A DNA stretch of 64,000 nucleotides from Paenibacillus rhizophilus (lineage in GTDB: Bacteria; Bacillota; Bacilli; Paenibacillales; Paenibacillaceae): assembly GCF_003854965.1 (NCBI RefSeq), contig NZ_RQPI01000004.1, forward strand, positions 248,001 through 312,000, in the 5' to 3' direction. The position numbers and the translations under genes were made by a program. Below are positions 42,181-50,610 of the stretch, in pieces (the first letter of the stretch is position 1; each line of letters starts with the position of its first letter). The notes beneath the pieces were generated by a model. It saw nothing but the letters and a program-made list of their open reading frames with translations. It ran no database searches and was not told the origin of the DNA.

Positions 42181-42519
42181 TCAGGTGTGCGGGCTATTGC
42201 ATTCGGAATCGGCTTCAATCCAGTCCCGGGACCAATGTTCCAAACCACGGATAACCGATTCAAGCGCCATTCCTTTTTCGGTCAGAGAATATTGAATGCG
42301 CACCGGCGTCTCAGGGAACACTTCCCGGCGCACGATGCCCTCCTGCTCCAGATCCTTCAGCCTCTCGGATAGAAGTCTTCCGCTGAGAGGAAGGGAGGCT
42401 TCGATGCTGCCGAAACGCTGGGGTCCTTGAAGCAGCTGGTAAATGATCAGACCGGTCCAACGCTTTCCGATAATATCCATGCTTTTTTGCAGACGGGGAC
42501 ATAAGGAAGTCTGCTTCAT
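42181..42519 (-). CDS. HxlR family transcriptional regulator
   Basis: A 112-residue winged-helix regulator. CPRLQKSMDIIGKRWTGLII is the HxlR signature region near residues 7-26, with SLPLSGRLLSERLKDLEQEG as recognition helix and QYSLTEKGMAL after the wing. HxlR proteins often respond to formaldehyde, quinones or other electrophiles through cysteines near the N-terminus, and Cys7 fits this. ATG at 42519 was chosen over GTG at 42528 because AGAGGTGAG spans the GTG. It is divergent from the DUF3886 gene. Confidence 0.92.
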   Translation of the reverse strand: MKQTSLCPRLQKSMDIIGKRWTGLIIYQLLQGPQRFGSIEASLPLSGRLLSERLKDLEQEGIVRREVFPETPVRIQYSLTEKGMALESVIRGLEHWSRDWIEADSECNSPHT

Positions 42520-42600
42520 GAGTCTCACCTCTTGCTTACTATTATAAACGAAAAGGCAATGGACCTAAACAAATTTAAGTACTTAAAGGAGGGAATTGCA

Positions 42601-42861
42601 ATGGCAAAAAAGAAGAAAATGCCGAACGCTCCGCGGGCGGGCAAAGAGGAGGCTCAGGCTACCTTAAAGGACCTGCTGAGCAGCGAAGTGCTGAACAAGC
42701 TCAAGGCGCAGGCCGATGAGCTGAAGAATGAGGAGGCCAGCCGCAAAGAAGCGGAGCGGAAGGCGGCGGAGGAAGCGCGCAAGACGGAGCAGAAGCGCCT
42801 GGACAACGATTTTGCCCATCTGCTGGAGAACAGCAGCCAAGACTGGCGGAAATATAAATAA
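42601..42861 (+). CDS. DUF3886 (YqkE-like) small charged protein
   Basis: An 86-residue, very hydrophilic protein, rich in Lys, Glu and Ala. It contains TLKDLLSSEVLNKLKAQADELK, a predicted continuous helix/coiled coil through residues 25-75, and a C-terminal FAHLLENSSQDWRKYK. This pattern is that of Bacillus YqkE (DUF3886). Function is unknown in the family. A strong AAAGGAGGG RBS suggests good expression, and a terminator follows directly. Confidence 0.8.
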   Translation: MAKKKKMPNAPRAGKEEAQATLKDLLSSEVLNKLKAQADELKNEEASRKEAERKAAEEARKTEQKRLDNDFAHLLENSSQDWRKYK

Positions 42862-42868
42862 TACAAGA

Positions 42869-42903
42869 AGAAGCTGTCCGGGACATTCGGCCGGCTTTTT
42901 TTA
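42869..42903 (+). terminator. Rho-independent terminator after the DUF3886 gene
   Basis: An imperfect stem (AAGC-TG-TCCG / CGGC-CG-GCTT around 42871-42896) followed by seven T. Confidence 0.6.
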
Positions 42904-43041
42904 AGCCCTCTGCCCAAGCGGCCTCGTGATCATAAAACGCCCTGCAAAGATTAAAAAGTTGTAACTAAATGAGTGAAGAGGCGGAATATGATTAGGGTAC
43001 AAATGGAAGCGAGACTGCCAAATTGTAAGGAGAACTTCACA

Positions 43042-44220
43042 TTGAGAAAAATAATCGCCCCTGTATTGGCTGCCCTAATCCTGATCGGTCTTGCCGCTAT
43101 TTTCGGTTTCAGACCAAAGTTCCGTGATGTCGATTTTGAGGTTGGCGGGCGGGTGATAAAAGCATCCGGTCCCTTCGAATACTCGGATCATGAGCTGCTC
43201 GTTCCGCAAAAGTTCGCCGAAAGACTTCTGGGCGCAAATATCCGCTGGGATCGGCCGGCTCCTTTGCCGAAAGGGGTCTATTATAGAGACAAAGTGGCGG
43301 TCTTGATGTACCACCACCTATCCCGGAAACCGCTGCTGCCCTCGGTTTTGTCGGAGGACCGGTTCGCCGAGCAGATGATGCTGCTGAAAAAGGACGGCTA
43401 TCATGTGATTACAATGGGGCAGTACCGGCGGTTTATGCTTGCTGACGGCAAGGTTCCGGATAATGCGGTGCTGCTTACCTTCGATGACGGCTATGAGAGC
43501 TTCTATAAGCTGGCATTTCCTGTCTTGCGAAAATATGGCTACACGGCGGTGAACTTCGTCATCGTCTCCGATGTCGACAACCCCGGCAAGGGAGGCTTGC
43601 CCAAGCTGACCTGGAGCCAGATGCGGGAGATGAAAAAATTCGGCATGGGCTTCTTCAATCATACCTATGACCTGCATTATTTCGCCCCCGTAGATGCCGA
43701 AGGAGGGGAGGAGCCGGCGCTCAGCGCGCTGCTGTACATTGACGACGAAACGCGCAGCGAGTACAACGAAGAATATTACCGCAGAGTGACCGGGGATCTC
43801 GGATTGGCTGAGCGCAGGCTGAAGGAGGAGCTCGGCAATACCGACTCAGCGCTTGCCTTTCCGTACGGTTCATACAATGACCGCGTGATGACCGCAGCGG
43901 GTTCGCTTGGGATTCCCCTGACTTTCACCGTGAAGGAAGGCCTGGCAGACAGGGGCGAGACGAATGCTGACCGCATCAACGCGGGAAGCAATCTGCGTAC
44001 ACCCGCCGAGACGATAGACCGGATCAGAAAGTTTGTGCCCAAACGGGAACTGACGGTTAACGGGCGCGGCGTGCTGTTTTCCGGCATCCAGCCGGAGTTC
44101 AGACAAGGCATGCTGCTCGTTCCGCTTGATGAGATTTGCCGGTCGCTGCACATCGCCATGAATTATGACCGGCTGAAGGGCATGGTGAAGCTGACGATGC
44201 CGAAGGCGAATCATGCGTAG
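43042..44220 (+). CDS. Membrane-anchored polysaccharide deacetylase with two stalk domains
   Basis: A NodB-type carbohydrate esterase 4 with a single N-terminal membrane anchor. I chose TTG 43042 because AAGGAG lies nine bases upstream and the product then begins MRKIIAPVLAALILIGLAA, an ideal anchor; frames from 42973 or 42988 add unconvincing residues. The deacetylase core has the metal Asp pair in LLTFDDGYESF and His in FNHTYDLHYF. On both sides lies a copper-amine-oxidase N-terminal-like stalk domain (about 35-70, SDHELLVPQKFAERLLG; and about 345-390, FRQGMLLVPLDEICRSL), as common in Paenibacillus surface proteins. Likely acts on peptidoglycan or an exopolysaccharide. Confidence 0.85.
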   Translation: MRKIIAPVLAALILIGLAAIFGFRPKFRDVDFEVGGRVIKASGPFEYSDHELLVPQKFAERLLGANIRWDRPAPLPKGVYYRDKVAVLMYHHLSRKPLLPSVLSEDRFAEQMMLLKKDGYHVITMGQYRRFMLADGKVPDNAVLLTFDDGYESFYKLAFPVLRKYGYTAVNFVIVSDVDNPGKGGLPKLTWSQMREMKKFGMGFFNHTYDLHYFAPVDAEGGEEPALSALLYIDDETRSEYNEEYYRRVTGDLGLAERRLKEELGNTDSALAFPYGSYNDRVMTAAGSLGIPLTFTVKEGLADRGETNADRINAGSNLRTPAETIDRIRKFVPKRELTVNGRGVLFSGIQPEFRQGMLLVPLDEICRSLHIAMNYDRLKGMVKLTMPKANHA

Positions 44221-44471
44221 CGCCGCGACAAAGGAACGTCCAAGACGTCCAGGAACTGGAGAATCACCGGTCAATTCATCCGGCAGAACCTCGTTCGCGT
44301 CTCTCGGCCCGCTCATTGCCGCTTACAGTCTGGCTTCGCTCGGCTCCTATAATGGCGAAGCGGGGAAGCCGCCAGTGGACGAACCCATAGCTTCGTCTTA
44401 CAATCATTTACAATGTTCATTTAAGAGTTTTGGCATAATGCTTATTCAAATAAAGCGGGGAGCTGACCTAT

Positions 44472-44975
44472 ATGAAAGTGGGAATCGTTTCGGATACGCA
44501 CATGGGCCGGATGGCGAAGCTGCCGAAGGCGCTGACGGAAGGTCTGGCCGGAGTCGAGCTGATTCTGCATCTGGGCGATTGGGTCGATCTGGCCGTCTAT
44601 GACGAGCTGTCCGCTTTGGCTCCGGTAGAAGGAATTGCCGGAAACAATGACGGAAGCGAGATTGTGCGGCGCTTCGGCGAACGCAAAATCATAACACTTG
44701 CGGGCGCGCGCATCGGTATGGTTCACGGGCATCGGCCGTATACCGGCAAGGGGACGGACAGCAATGCGCTAAGGGCGTTTGCCGGCGAGAGCCTTGACTG
44801 CATCCTGTTCGGCCACTCGCATCAACCGCTGATGCGGAGCGAGAACGGCGTGCTGCTGTTCAATCCGGGCTCGCCTACGGATAAACGGCGGGAGAAGCTG
44901 TATTCCTTCGGACTGATGGATATTGAGGGTGGAAAGATCGAAGCCCGCCATATTTTTTACGAGTCGAAAGGATGA
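44472..44975 (+). CDS. YfcE/MJ0936-type metallophosphoesterase
   Basis: A 167-residue calcineurin-like phosphodiesterase. The metal motifs are in order: VSDTHMG (residues 6-12), HLGDWVD, GNNDG, HGH (in GMVHGHRPYTG), and FGHSHQPL. Such enzymes hydrolyse phosphodiesters in vitro; their natural role is uncertain. AAAGCGGGGAG lies before the ATG. Followed after 6 bases by a GNAT gene, so probably co-transcribed. Confidence 0.92.
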   Translation: MKVGIVSDTHMGRMAKLPKALTEGLAGVELILHLGDWVDLAVYDELSALAPVEGIAGNNDGSEIVRRFGERKIITLAGARIGMVHGHRPYTGKGTDSNALRAFAGESLDCILFGHSHQPLMRSENGVLLFNPGSPTDKRREKLYSFGLMDIEGGKIEARHIFYESKG

Positions 44976-44981
44976 GGAGAC

Positions 44982-45512
44982 ATGGCTTTTGAACTGCGGG
45001 AGCTGGCGGTTCCGGAAGATAAAAAGATTTACGAGATGGCCCGCGAAATCGGCCCCGGAGAGAACGGGTTTGTGAACAGCCTCTATACTGCCGGATATTC
45101 CAAATTTCTGAACCTACTTCCGGTGCTGCGCGATTATTCCTCCGGGATCGATCTGCCTCCGGGACATGTGCCGCAAACCCTGTATTTCCTGTATGCGGAC
45201 GGCAGGCCGGTGGGCTATGGCAAGCTCCGTCACCGGCTGACCGACAGCCTGCTTGTTACCGGGGGCCATATCGGTTATTGCATCCGGCCTACCGCGCGGA
45301 GAAGAGGCTACGGCACGGCTCTGCTGTCCGGGCTGCTGGGCAAAGCGTCCGAGCTGGGCATCGACCGGGTGCTCCTTACCTGCGAAGAGGGCAATGAAGG
45401 GTCGCGGCGCGTCATCGAGAACAACGGGGGGCGGCTGGCCGAGCTGGACAACCGGTACTGCCGGTACTGGATCGGCCTTTCGAATGTTCAGGCGGCGGCA
45501 GGCCGGGATTAG
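44982..45512 (+). CDS. GNAT family N-acetyltransferase
   Basis: A 176-residue GCN5-type acetyltransferase. The acetyl-CoA binding loop is TARRRGYGTALLSGLLGKA (Q/RxxGxG/A pattern), preceded by IGYCIRP on strand 4 and followed by VLLTCEEGNEGSRRVIENNGG. An N-terminal stretch EIGPGENGFVNSLYT resembles the predicted acetyltransferase group COG3981. RBS AGGAG overlaps the end of the phosphoesterase gene. Substrate unknown. Confidence 0.9.
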   Translation: MAFELRELAVPEDKKIYEMAREIGPGENGFVNSLYTAGYSKFLNLLPVLRDYSSGIDLPPGHVPQTLYFLYADGRPVGYGKLRHRLTDSLLVTGGHIGYCIRPTARRRGYGTALLSGLLGKASELGIDRVLLTCEEGNEGSRRVIENNGGRLAELDNRYCRYWIGLSNVQAAAGRD

Positions 45513-45597
45513 TCCAAATAATGCGGCAATTTCTCCATGGCAAAGCGCTGAGGCCGATTTTACAATGACGGTATAATGGCTTTGACAAAAGGGAGCG

Positions 45598-46071
45598 ATG
45601 AAAGTGACACGGTATGTTGCGGTGCGGGCGGGGCTTGAGGATTTGGAAAAGATCGTACCTTTGTTCGACGGGTATCGGATCTTTTACAGACAGGAATCGG
45701 ACCGGGAGCGCGTGAGGGCGTTTTTGGAAGAACGGCTTAATAAGCAGGAGTCGGTTATTTTTCTGGCGGTTGAACAGGAGGAAGAGGGCGGCGCCGGACG
45801 CGCGGTCGGCTTTACGCAGCTGTACCCCTCTTTTTCGTCGGTTACGATGCAGCGGCTGTGGATTCTGAACGATTTGTACGTCTCGGAAGAGGCGCGGGGA
45901 AGTGGCGCAGGTGCGGTGCTGATGGAAGCGGCCCGCGCGTATGCGCAGGAGACCGGCACGAAGGGGCTGACGCTTACCACATGGACCGATAATTTTACCG
46001 CTCAGCGGCTGTACGAGAAGCAGGGCTACATCAGGGATGACGAATTTTACAGCTACAATCTTTTTTTCTGA
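45598..46071 (+). CDS. GNAT family N-acetyltransferase
   Basis: A 157-residue acetyltransferase: substrate part YRIFYRQESDRERVRAFLEE, strand LNDLYVSEEARGSGAGAVLM with the acetyl-CoA loop, and the C-terminal LYEKQGYIRDDEF. The FYRQ(x)SD phrase is seen in a common Bacillales/Proteobacteria group of small GNATs of unknown substrate. AAAGGGAGCG precedes the ATG. Confidence 0.9.
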   Translation: MKVTRYVAVRAGLEDLEKIVPLFDGYRIFYRQESDRERVRAFLEERLNKQESVIFLAVEQEEEGGAGRAVGFTQLYPSFSSVTMQRLWILNDLYVSEEARGSGAGAVLMEAARAYAQETGTKGLTLTTWTDNFTAQRLYEKQGYIRDDEFYSYNLFF

Positions 46072-46139
46072 CTATAATACTTGGGGATAACGGCTTAAGT
46101 CCGGTCCTCCAGCATTAGTAGAGACTAAGGGGCGTTGAA

Positions 46140-46850
46140 ATGGAAAGCAGCGGGAAACGGGCTATTTTTTTTGATTTGGACGACACGCTTTATGATCATT
46201 TGGTTCCTTTCCGGGAAGCGGTGAGGGAAGTGATTAAGCCGGACGAGAGCGTGCTGGATGTGCTGCATTTATTCGACCGGGTCAGATACCATAGCGACCA
46301 GCTATGGCCGAAGTATCTGCAAGGGGAGTTTACGCTGAAGGAGACGCGGGTGCGGCGGATGGAAATCGCATTTGAGGAACTCGGGATTCCTCTCACCCGG
46401 GAGCAGGCGGCGCTTGTGCAGGAAGGCTATATCAGCCGCCAGTACAACATCAAGATGATTGACGGCGTTCTCCCGCAGTTGAAACGGCTTATGGCCGATG
46501 GGCATGTGGTAGGCATCATTACCAACGGGCCGGTAGATCATCAAATGAGCAAAATCCGCGGACTCGGTGTGGACAAGCTGATTCCCATGGATCGGATCTT
46601 CGTTTCGGACGCCGTCGGCATCGCCAAGCCGGACCCGGGAATTTTCGCTTATGTCAACCGGAAGACGGGGACGGAAGCGGGAAACAGCGTCTATGTCGGC
46701 GATACCTGGCATAACGATGTAGTCGGCGCCCTTGATGCGGGCTGGGAAATGTGCTGGTACAATCCGAGAGGAAAGAAACCGGCCACCGCTCATACTCCGA
46801 CCTATATTTTCCGGAATTATGAAGAGTTTGCCGGTCTGCCGATCGTTTAA
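46140..46850 (+). CDS. HAD-IA family hydrolase (YjjG/YsaA-like)
   Basis: A 236-residue haloacid dehalogenase-type phosphatase. Motif I is FFDLDDTLYDH (residues 10-20), the helical cap lies at about 20-95, motif II is IITNG, motif III Lys is in VGIAKPDPGIF, and motif IV is VGDTWHNDVVGA. Close relatives act on nucleoside monophosphates or other small phosphates. AGGGGCG precedes the ATG. Stands alone, with a long palindromic repeat downstream. Confidence 0.92.
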   Translation: MESSGKRAIFFDLDDTLYDHLVPFREAVREVIKPDESVLDVLHLFDRVRYHSDQLWPKYLQGEFTLKETRVRRMEIAFEELGIPLTREQAALVQEGYISRQYNIKMIDGVLPQLKRLMADGHVVGIITNGPVDHQMSKIRGLGVDKLIPMDRIFVSDAVGIAKPDPGIFAYVNRKTGTEAGNSVYVGDTWHNDVVGALDAGWEMCWYNPRGKKPATAHTPTYIFRNYEEFAGLPIV

Positions 46851-46968
46851 GCGAATAACCCATAATCTTATATATTTATAAGAAAAGGATGAAAAGGGGA
46901 GCCTTCACACGTTAGAGGGAAAAGCTCCGTCTAATCCTCCTTGTTCTTGCGAGATTAGCGAATTACAT
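46851..46968. other. Gene-free stretch before the palindromic repeat
   Basis: No gene, terminator or clear promoter was recognised in this stretch between the HAD gene and the palindromic repeat. The remainder of the 315-base intergenic region is the repeat (46969-47041) and the sigma gene upstream region. Confidence 0.5.
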
Positions 46969-47041
46969 GGAAAAACTCCAGCTATTTCTCCAGAATGGCT
47001 CTCAATAGGCCTATTTTGGATAATTTAGCTGGAGTTTTTCC
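46969..47041. repeat. Palindromic intergenic repeat (73 bases)
   Basis: A perfect 16-base inverted repeat, GGAAAAACTCCAGCTA (46969-46984) and TAGCTGGAGTTTTTCC (47026-47041), encloses 41 bases with an inner palindrome AATAGGCCTATT. Both ends carry A/T runs, so it could also stop transcription in both directions. The form is that of dispersed palindromes common between genes in Paenibacillus genomes. Confidence 0.75.
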
Positions 47042-47119
47042 GCTTAAATGGCTCAGTGCAGCTATAGGTTTACGCGTTGCAATACATAATATTTCTGCCA
47101 AAAAATTTCGGACAACAAC

Positions 47120-47142
47120 AACATTCCGGCCGCTGCATCGTT
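47120..47142 (+). promoter_or_regulatory. Candidate autoregulated ECF promoter
   Basis: AAC (47120-47122), 16 bases, CGTT (47139-47142) fits the general ECF pattern of an AAC core at -35 and CGT at -10. It lies directly before the sigma gene's RBS. The resulting leader would be short (about 15 bases), which weakens the call. Confidence 0.35.
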
Positions 47143-47165
47143 ATATCACCGAAAGGAGGTGCAGG

Positions 47166-47660
47166 ATGGGGCCCGGGCACCTGGAGCAGCTGCTTCAACC
47201 TAAAATGGCGGAGATCCGCCGTTATTTAATCCGATTGGGCGCTGGCGCCGCCGATGCGGAGGACATTGTACAGGACACGGTCTATAAGGCGCTGCTGTAT
47301 CTTGAAGCGATCGACGAACGCAAGTTCAGCGCTTGGCTGTATAAGGTTGCGATCAACCGCTATTATGATCTGTGCCGAAGGCAGAGACGGTTTCACTATG
47401 ACGAGGAACCCGGAGATTATGCCGCTTCGGAGAGCGGACTGCCGGAAGAAACTCTGCTGAGGCGGGAGCAAAAAGACCTGATCGAGCGCATTCTCGGGAA
47501 GCTGAATCCTGCGCACAGACAACTGATACTGATGAAATACGAGATGGAGCTGTCCTATAAAGAGATGGCGGGCCTCTTGGGCATCAGCGAGGGGAAGGTG
47601 AAAGCTTCCTTGTACCGCGCAAGACAGCAATTTCAAAACCATTACGGAGGTGAGGAATAA
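47166..47660 (+). CDS. ECF RNA polymerase sigma factor
   Basis: A 164-residue extracytoplasmic-function sigma factor with only regions 2 and 4. Region 2 contains DAEDIVQDTVYKALLYLE and FSAWLYKVAINRYYDLCRRQ (2.2-2.4). Region 4.2 is LSYKEMAGLLGISEGKVKAS. ATG 47166 has AAAGGAGGTGCAGG upstream; the longer frame from 46995 runs through the palindromic repeat and is not real. The anti-sigma gene starts one base after the stop, an arrangement like that of the sigma genes paired with Sigma_reg_N/C anti-sigma factors in Bacillales. Confidence 0.94.
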   Translation: MGPGHLEQLLQPKMAEIRRYLIRLGAGAADAEDIVQDTVYKALLYLEAIDERKFSAWLYKVAINRYYDLCRRQRRFHYDEEPGDYAASESGLPEETLLRREQKDLIERILGKLNPAHRQLILMKYEMELSYKEMAGLLGISEGKVKASLYRARQQFQNHYGGEE

Positions 47661-48677
47661 ATGACCGCTCCCTGGGAAGGACAAGAGGATCAAAGTCTTA
47701 CGAAAACCATTCAAAGAGCCAAACGAAAAACGTTAATTCGCAATGTTTTGATATCCCTCGCTGTAAGTCTCATTACGTTGGCCGCTATTTTTATCGGCGC
47801 TGCCCATCTGATCGATCATGAGTCGTCAGAAAGGATGTTCGATGAATACGGCTATATGTCAATCAGCAGTCCGAATGAGTACCTGGAACCCGGACACAAG
47901 GACCGGCGAGGGTTTCTTTCCGGGGTACTGGAACTGGATACTTACAAGATGGTGGAGGGAGTGCCCGTCCCATGGCGTGAAAAATGGATCAATTACTATG
48001 TGCCGGGGTTTCCGTTTACTACCGGGGTACATGGCGGAACCGCCAGTTTGGAGGGGAATGATCCGGCGTTGAAAGCGCAGGGGTATGAATATAACCGAAG
48101 ATATAATCCCGATAACGGCCAAAGAGAGCTGCTGTTCTATGTGCCGGGTGTCAATTATAACGGTAAAGTGTTAAACGATACTCCGGCACTTTCGCAGATG
48201 GAATCCGGCAAGCTGGTGGAAATGGCGCTGTCTTTCGACAAGGCGTTTTCCTTTGCCGAGGTGAAGGCCATGCTGCCTGCGGATGTACGGACCGTATGGT
48301 ATTGGGTCGATACGTATGATGACTGGAAGGACTTCGGTCTTGAGCCTCACAAGGATGAGAAAGGTGTGATCGTATATCCGCAGCCCCTTTTGCCCACTTA
48401 CAGAGTGTACGGTTTTGGAGTCAGACCCTACTCCGACCAGCCAGACCCGGCGGACTTTATTGGGAGCTTAAAGGTGGGAGTTCAGCAGAAAGGGACCTAC
48501 TACAGTGAATATCGGCGAATTTACAACTATTTGAAAAAAGACAAAGCCGAGCCGGACACCGGCGATGTCCGCATCCTGGGCGTCGTTGTCACCGGGACCG
48601 CGAAAGAACTGCAGATCCTGGACGGTCAATCTTTTGTCCGGGGGGCTGTCCTGGGCGCCGTTGTGGATAAGTACTAG
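47661..48677 (+). CDS. Membrane anti-sigma factor (Sigma_reg_N / Sigma_reg_C)
   Basis: A 338-residue single-pass membrane protein. A short cytoplasmic N-terminus (about 1-30, SLTKTIQRAKRKTLIRN) should bind the sigma factor. The membrane segment at about 30-52 (LISLAVSLITLAAIFIGAA) is followed by a large extracellular domain. The end GDVRILGVVVTGTAKELQIL and VRGAVLGAVVDKY is characteristic of the sigma factor regulator C-terminal domain. RBS GGAGGTGAGG lies in the end of the sigma gene. It would release the sigma factor on an envelope signal. Confidence 0.88.
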   Translation: MTAPWEGQEDQSLTKTIQRAKRKTLIRNVLISLAVSLITLAAIFIGAAHLIDHESSERMFDEYGYMSISSPNEYLEPGHKDRRGFLSGVLELDTYKMVEGVPVPWREKWINYYVPGFPFTTGVHGGTASLEGNDPALKAQGYEYNRRYNPDNGQRELLFYVPGVNYNGKVLNDTPALSQMESGKLVEMALSFDKAFSFAEVKAMLPADVRTVWYWVDTYDDWKDFGLEPHKDEKGVIVYPQPLLPTYRVYGFGVRPYSDQPDPADFIGSLKVGVQQKGTYYSEYRRIYNYLKKDKAEPDTGDVRILGVVVTGTAKELQILDGQSFVRGAVLGAVVDKY

Positions 48678-48701
48678 TACCTCATCCGCAGACGGCATAT
48701 A

Positions 48702-48740
48702 AGAAAGGGATACCGGAACAGCATTCCGGTATCCCTTTCT
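48702..48740. terminator. Bidirectional terminator between anti-sigma and apbE genes
   Basis: A perfect 17-base stem (AGAAAGGGATACCGGAA / TTCCGGTATCCCTTTCT), loop CAGCA, then TTTG. It serves both converging genes. Confidence 0.9.
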
Positions 48741-48797
48741 TTGCAAATTGCGAACGTTGCGGTTACTCCCTATGCCGGCCGGCGTCTGCCGCTTCCG

Positions 48798-49910
48798 TCA
48801 ATTCCCGAAGCTGTACGTCGGGTCGGTCAGCACCAGCCGCTCCCGGATTCCGGGCGTTGCGTAAATTTTGTTGTCTTCGGTAATAAAGAAACCTTCGACT
48901 TTTTCCGGAAGAGACTGCAGGTACTTCAAGCCGTCCTGGGCCCCCATCAGGAATACGCCGGTGGAAAGGGCGTCCGCGTCGGTTGCGTTGGGACTCATGA
49001 TGGTCAGGCTCTTGAGGCCAAGCTGGCCGGGATAGCCCGTCCGCGGATCGAGAATATGATGATACCTTACGCCGTCCTGCATGAAGAACCTTTCGTATAC
49101 TCCGGACGCATCGATGACTTCATCGCTGATCTTGATCGTTCCAAGCTGGGTGCCCCGGCTCTTGTCGGGGTCCTGCAGTCCGATGTTCCACTGCGAACCG
49201 CCGGGCTTGGTTCCGAGGCCAATAATGCTGCTTCCGCCGAGATTGATCATCGCGCTGTCCAGCCCCTGCGCCTTCAGATAATCGGCGATCCGGTCCGCCG
49301 CGTAGCCCTTGCCTATACCGCCGAGATCAAGCACCATTCCCTCTTTGGCTAGCTTGACCGTCTTGGCTTTCTCGTCGATGATGATATCCTTGTAGTTCGT
49401 CAGGCTCTTGGCTTTATCGATCTCCGCTTGAGGAGGAACATGGTCTCCGCCGCTGCCGATATTCCAAAGGTCCACCAGCGGACCGATGGTAGGATCGAAC
49501 AAGCCATCCATTTCCTGAGCGTATTTGACGGATTGTTTTACCGCGTCCAGCGTCTCATCCGACACGGCAACCGCTTGTTTGCCGGCAGCCAGGTTAACGT
49601 CGTAGATTTCGCCGCCTTCCTTGGTGCGGCTGAATTCTATATCCATTCGTTCCAGCATTTGCTGAATATCGTCCATATTCTTCTGGGATACCGTGTCACC
49701 GAAAATCTTGATATTGACTACCGTATCGTAAATGAAAAACTGCTGTGAGAGCGATTTCGTTTCTCCGTCCCCCGATACCTGCGAGCCGCCCTGCGTGGAA
49801 TTCGGTTCGCCGTCTCCCTTGCTCCCGAGGAACAGCCACGCTCCAACGGCAGCGGCGATAATAATAACGAGTGCGGCGAGGAGCAGCGCCGTTTTTTTGT
49901 TCTTGAACAT
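48798..49910 (-). CDS. apbE: FAD:protein FMN transferase (ApbE family)
   Basis: A 370-residue membrane-anchored enzyme that hydrolyses FAD and attaches FMN through a phosphoester bond to Thr/Ser of target proteins outside the membrane. The N-terminal anchor is KTALLLAALVIIIAAAVGAWL, without a lipobox cysteine. Core motifs are LDLGGIGKGYAADRIADYL, INLGGSSIIGLG, HHILDPRTGYPG and the Mg-binding NATDADALSTGVFLM. ATG 49910 was chosen (GGATGGTGG upstream) over GTG 49943. No Rnf/Nqr or other flavoprotein target gene lies nearby. Confidence 0.94.
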   Translation of the reverse strand: MFKNKKTALLLAALVIIIAAAVGAWLFLGSKGDGEPNSTQGGSQVSGDGETKSLSQQFFIYDTVVNIKIFGDTVSQKNMDDIQQMLERMDIEFSRTKEGGEIYDVNLAAGKQAVAVSDETLDAVKQSVKYAQEMDGLFDPTIGPLVDLWNIGSGGDHVPPQAEIDKAKSLTNYKDIIIDEKAKTVKLAKEGMVLDLGGIGKGYAADRIADYLKAQGLDSAMINLGGSSIIGLGTKPGGSQWNIGLQDPDKSRGTQLGTIKISDEVIDASGVYERFFMQDGVRYHHILDPRTGYPGQLGLKSLTIMSPNATDADALSTGVFLMGAQDGLKYLQSLPEKVEGFFITEDNKIYATPGIRERLVLTDPTYSFGN

Positions 49911-50118
49911 GTTCCACCATCCATAACGTAGATTCTTGATCACATCGTTTCTATCATAACTCAGATATGACGGAGCAGGGAATTATTTTTCATGACAATT
50001 CGTGCTTTTGTTTAAATTTCTGTCAAAAATTCGTAAGCGATTGTCTGCTGGCAATCAGGCTGTAATGGTGAAATGATAATAATGCAACGAACTGAACTTG
50101 GAAACTTTTTTAGTTACT
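49911..50118. other. Upstream region of apbE without recognised genes
   Basis: AT-rich region between the divergent apbE gene and a small ORF. No convincing promoter pair, riboswitch or gene was seen. Confidence 0.4.
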
Positions 50119-50268
50119 ATGGATTTTCAGGTCATCTCTTTTGTCTACGACGACGTCGCTCACCATCCTGAACGTAGCCTTACGCTTCTGCGGGAACGAC
50201 GGGCAAACATGCCCGGGCGGTACGAATTGAAACGGGGCGCGATGAACCAAATCATGCAGAAAACCTGA
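50119..50268 (+). CDS. Possible 49-residue protein, unknown
   Basis: An ATG-initiated frame with a natural-looking composition: MDFQVISFVYDDVAHHPERS at the start, RANMPGRYELKRG in the middle, ending in QKT. There is no good RBS upstream, and no family is recognised. It may be a small gene or a gene remnant; the surrounding 700 bases contain no other coding signal. Confidence 0.25.
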   Translation: MDFQVISFVYDDVAHHPERSLTLLRERRANMPGRYELKRGAMNQIMQKT

Positions 50269-50269
50269 A

Positions 50270-50610
50270 ATTGTACATCTTTTTTCGCCTTGAAACCTTC
50301 ATTCTATAACATGCCTGCCAAAATACAGTTTCTCGCCAGTCCAACCTCAAATGCAGCCAGCACAACCTTAAATTCCTGCACAATAGGGCGAATTTCCTGG
50401 AAACCAACGCTTTCGATCAAAAAAACCTGCACTTTAGCACGTTTGCAAGCAGCTGAACTAAAAATCACAACCATCTTGACCCGGTTCCCTTGATGTTGGA
50501 GCGCGAAGGAGGTCACGATCCCATGGTCGAAAGTGCCTTCTTGTTCTATAAAATCTATCCACCATAAATCCATTGAGCGATTGCCTTGGCCCGACCCCAA
50601 TAAAGATGGA
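50270..50610. repeat. Degenerate intergenic repeat region
   Basis: Read leftwards, the stretch has a recurring vocabulary (GTGCAGG followed by TTT runs, TTTCCAGGAAATT, TGTGCAGGAATTTAAGG). It resembles non-coding dispersed repeats between Paenibacillus genes. A 98-codon open frame on the minus strand covers it, but composition and repeats argue against a real protein. The repeat identity is from memory, not from comparison. Confidence 0.35.

Noticed and set aside
44213..44602. 129-codon frame between the deacetylase and phosphoesterase genes
   Set aside because: Overlaps both real genes in another frame, repetitive Gly/Arg composition, no RBS.
46995..47165. 57-codon N-terminal extension of the ECF sigma factor
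   Set aside because: It would translate half of the palindromic repeat; a strong RBS marks ATG 47166 instead.
50304..50600. 98-codon minus-strand frame suggestive of a transposase scrap
   Set aside because: No transposase motif found; the stretch looks like non-coding repeat sequence.
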